A stretch of DNA of 6,102 nucleotides from an uncultured Spirochaetaceae bacterium (lineage in GTDB: Bacteria > Spirochaetota > Spirochaetia > Treponematales > Treponemataceae). This document shows positions 5,427 through 6,102 of this stretch, piece by piece (within the stretch, counting starts at the first letter, position 1; every line of letters starts with the position of its first letter). The position numbers and the translations under genes were made by a program. Location of the stretch: positions 1 to 6,102 of the forward strand of contig CALNCH010000242.1 in the NCBI GenBank assembly GCA_937875245.1, written 5' to 3'. Below the pieces are notes generated by a model that did not search any database, had not been told where the DNA came from, and saw only the letters and a list, made by a program, of their open reading frames with translations.

Positions 5427-6102
5427 TTAGTTAGGAAAACCGGTATGTCGTTTTATATAATGGCCTTGATTTTCTGCAATTACTACTCCCTGACTTGCGA
5501 CTATAATTCCGTTCACAATAACTTGTTCTGCACGACCTTGTATTTCTATGTTTTCATAAGGTGAATAATCACACTGGTGATATGAATCAAGAGCATGAAT
5601 AACACCTTTGTAGTCTGGATTCCAAACCGTAATATCTGCAAAGGAACCTTCTCGTAAAGTACCACGCAAAGGAAACAATTTAGCGGCGTTTTCTCCCATT
5701 AGGGAAGAAAACTGAGAAGGGGTAAGTTTTTCTTTTTTATCACCTATTTGTGCAAAGGTAAAAATCAGTTGTGGACGATGTTGTAATCCAGGTAGTCCAT
5801 TCGGAATTTTTGAAAAATCATTTTTTCCCAAATCTTTTTGTCCACAAAAATTGAAGGAACAATGATCTGTAGAAATTGTTTGAATCTCTCCACTTAGGCC
5901 ATCTGTGGAAAGAGCCTTCCACAATGCTTGTTGATCTTTTTTACTTCTGATTGGAGGAGAACAAACAAATTTAGCTCCTTCAAAATCTTTTAACTTATAT
6001 ACAGAATCGGTTAAGGTAAGATATTGAGGGCAGGTTTCAACAAAAACTTTTTGATTTCGTTTTCCAGCAAGTTTAATCTCTTCTAGTCCTGCTTTTGTAG
6101 AT
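5427..6102 (-). CDS. hydA: Hydantoinase/dihydropyrimidinase, partial (N-terminus beyond the right edge)
   Basis: The frame is open from the right edge (first whole codon at 6101) to a TAA at 5427-5429, giving 224 residues. The family is about 460 long, so roughly the C-terminal half is present. These cytoplasmic amidohydrolases open cyclic amides such as hydantoins and dihydropyrimidines with a two-metal site. Visible signatures are VETCPQYLTL at fragment residues 21-30, CSPPIR at 47-52, STDHCSF at 77-83 with metal-binding/catalytic D79, and KIPNGLPGLQHR soon after. The C-terminal part has REGSFADITVWNP and AEQVIVNGIIV, the small beta-sandwich domain usual in the family. E. coli HyuA is the matching member of the same cluster. 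TTG at 5924 is internal, not a start, because the conserved sequence continues upstream of it. Allantoinase is a less likely alternative, since TCPQY and IPNGLPG fit hydantoinases better. In the cluster it would open a purine-derived ring. Confidence 0.93.
   Translation of the reverse strand, partial: STKAGLEEIKLAGKRNQKVFVETCPQYLTLTDSVYKLKDFEGAKFVCSPPIRSKKDQQALWKALSTDGLSGEIQTISTDHCSFNFCGQKDLGKNDFSKIPNGLPGLQHRPQLIFTFAQIGDKKEKLTPSQFSSLMGENAAKLFPLRGTLREGSFADITVWNPDYKGVIHALDSYHQCDYSPYENIEIQGRAEQVIVNGIIVASQGVVIAENQGHYIKRHTGFPN

Noticed and set aside
5427..5924. hydA as a short 165-residue protein starting at 5924
   Set aside because: The codon at 5924 is an internal TTG. Conserved hydantoinase sequence (TCPQY, CSPPIR) continues upstream in the same frame to the window edge.

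Overview
The window holds six genes, all read from the minus strand, so transcription runs from the high coordinates to the low ones. In that order they are: a hydantoinase/dihydropyrimidinase (hydA, 5' part beyond the right edge), a small HIT-family protein, 2,3-diaminopropionate ammonia-lyase (dpaL/ygeX), the M20-type hydrolase ygeY, the carbamoyltransferase ygeW, and carbamate kinase (arcC, 3' end beyond the left edge). The DNA is visibly A+T-rich. Each complete gene, and arcC, has a strong Shine-Dalgarno site of AGGAG/GGAGG/AGGGG type, and the proteins look bacterial. A low-GC anaerobic member of the Bacillota (clostridial or related) is the most natural host, but the species cannot be named from this sequence.

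Layout by region: 1-828 partial arcC; 841-937 a spacer almost entirely made of back-to-back inverted repeats, the last a terminator-like hairpin next to the arcC ribosome binding site; 949-2145 ygeW; 2164-3474 ygeY; 3488-4696 dpaL; 4697-4833 a spacer with a weak promoter candidate for dpaL, an A/T-rich terminator hairpin and a short G-rich tandem repeat; 4834-5256 the HIT gene; 5257-5426 a spacer with a good promoter for the HIT gene and a possible weak terminator for hydA; 5427-6102 partial hydA. dpaL, ygeY and ygeW are packed with gaps of 13 and 18 bases and should be one transcript. The HIT gene looks like a separate short unit inserted between hydA and that transcript.

How the genes fit together: hydantoinase, ygeW, ygeX, ygeY and carbamate kinase are the core of the conserved cluster found in E. 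coli and many gut anaerobes, first linked to selenium-dependent molybdenum hydroxylases and later to anaerobic purine/urate breakdown. In the proposed scheme, ring opening by the hydantoinase gives ureido compounds. YgeW and YgeY strip the ureido/carbamoyl groups to leave 2,3-diaminopropionate. DpaL splits this to pyruvate and ammonia, and carbamate kinase turns carbamoyl phosphate into ATP. The enzyme identities are strong; the exact substrates of YgeW and YgeY here are inference. The least explained parts are the hairpin-packed spacer before arcC and the presence of a cysteine-rich HIT protein inside the cluster. I see no mobile element, CRISPR array, tRNA or rRNA.
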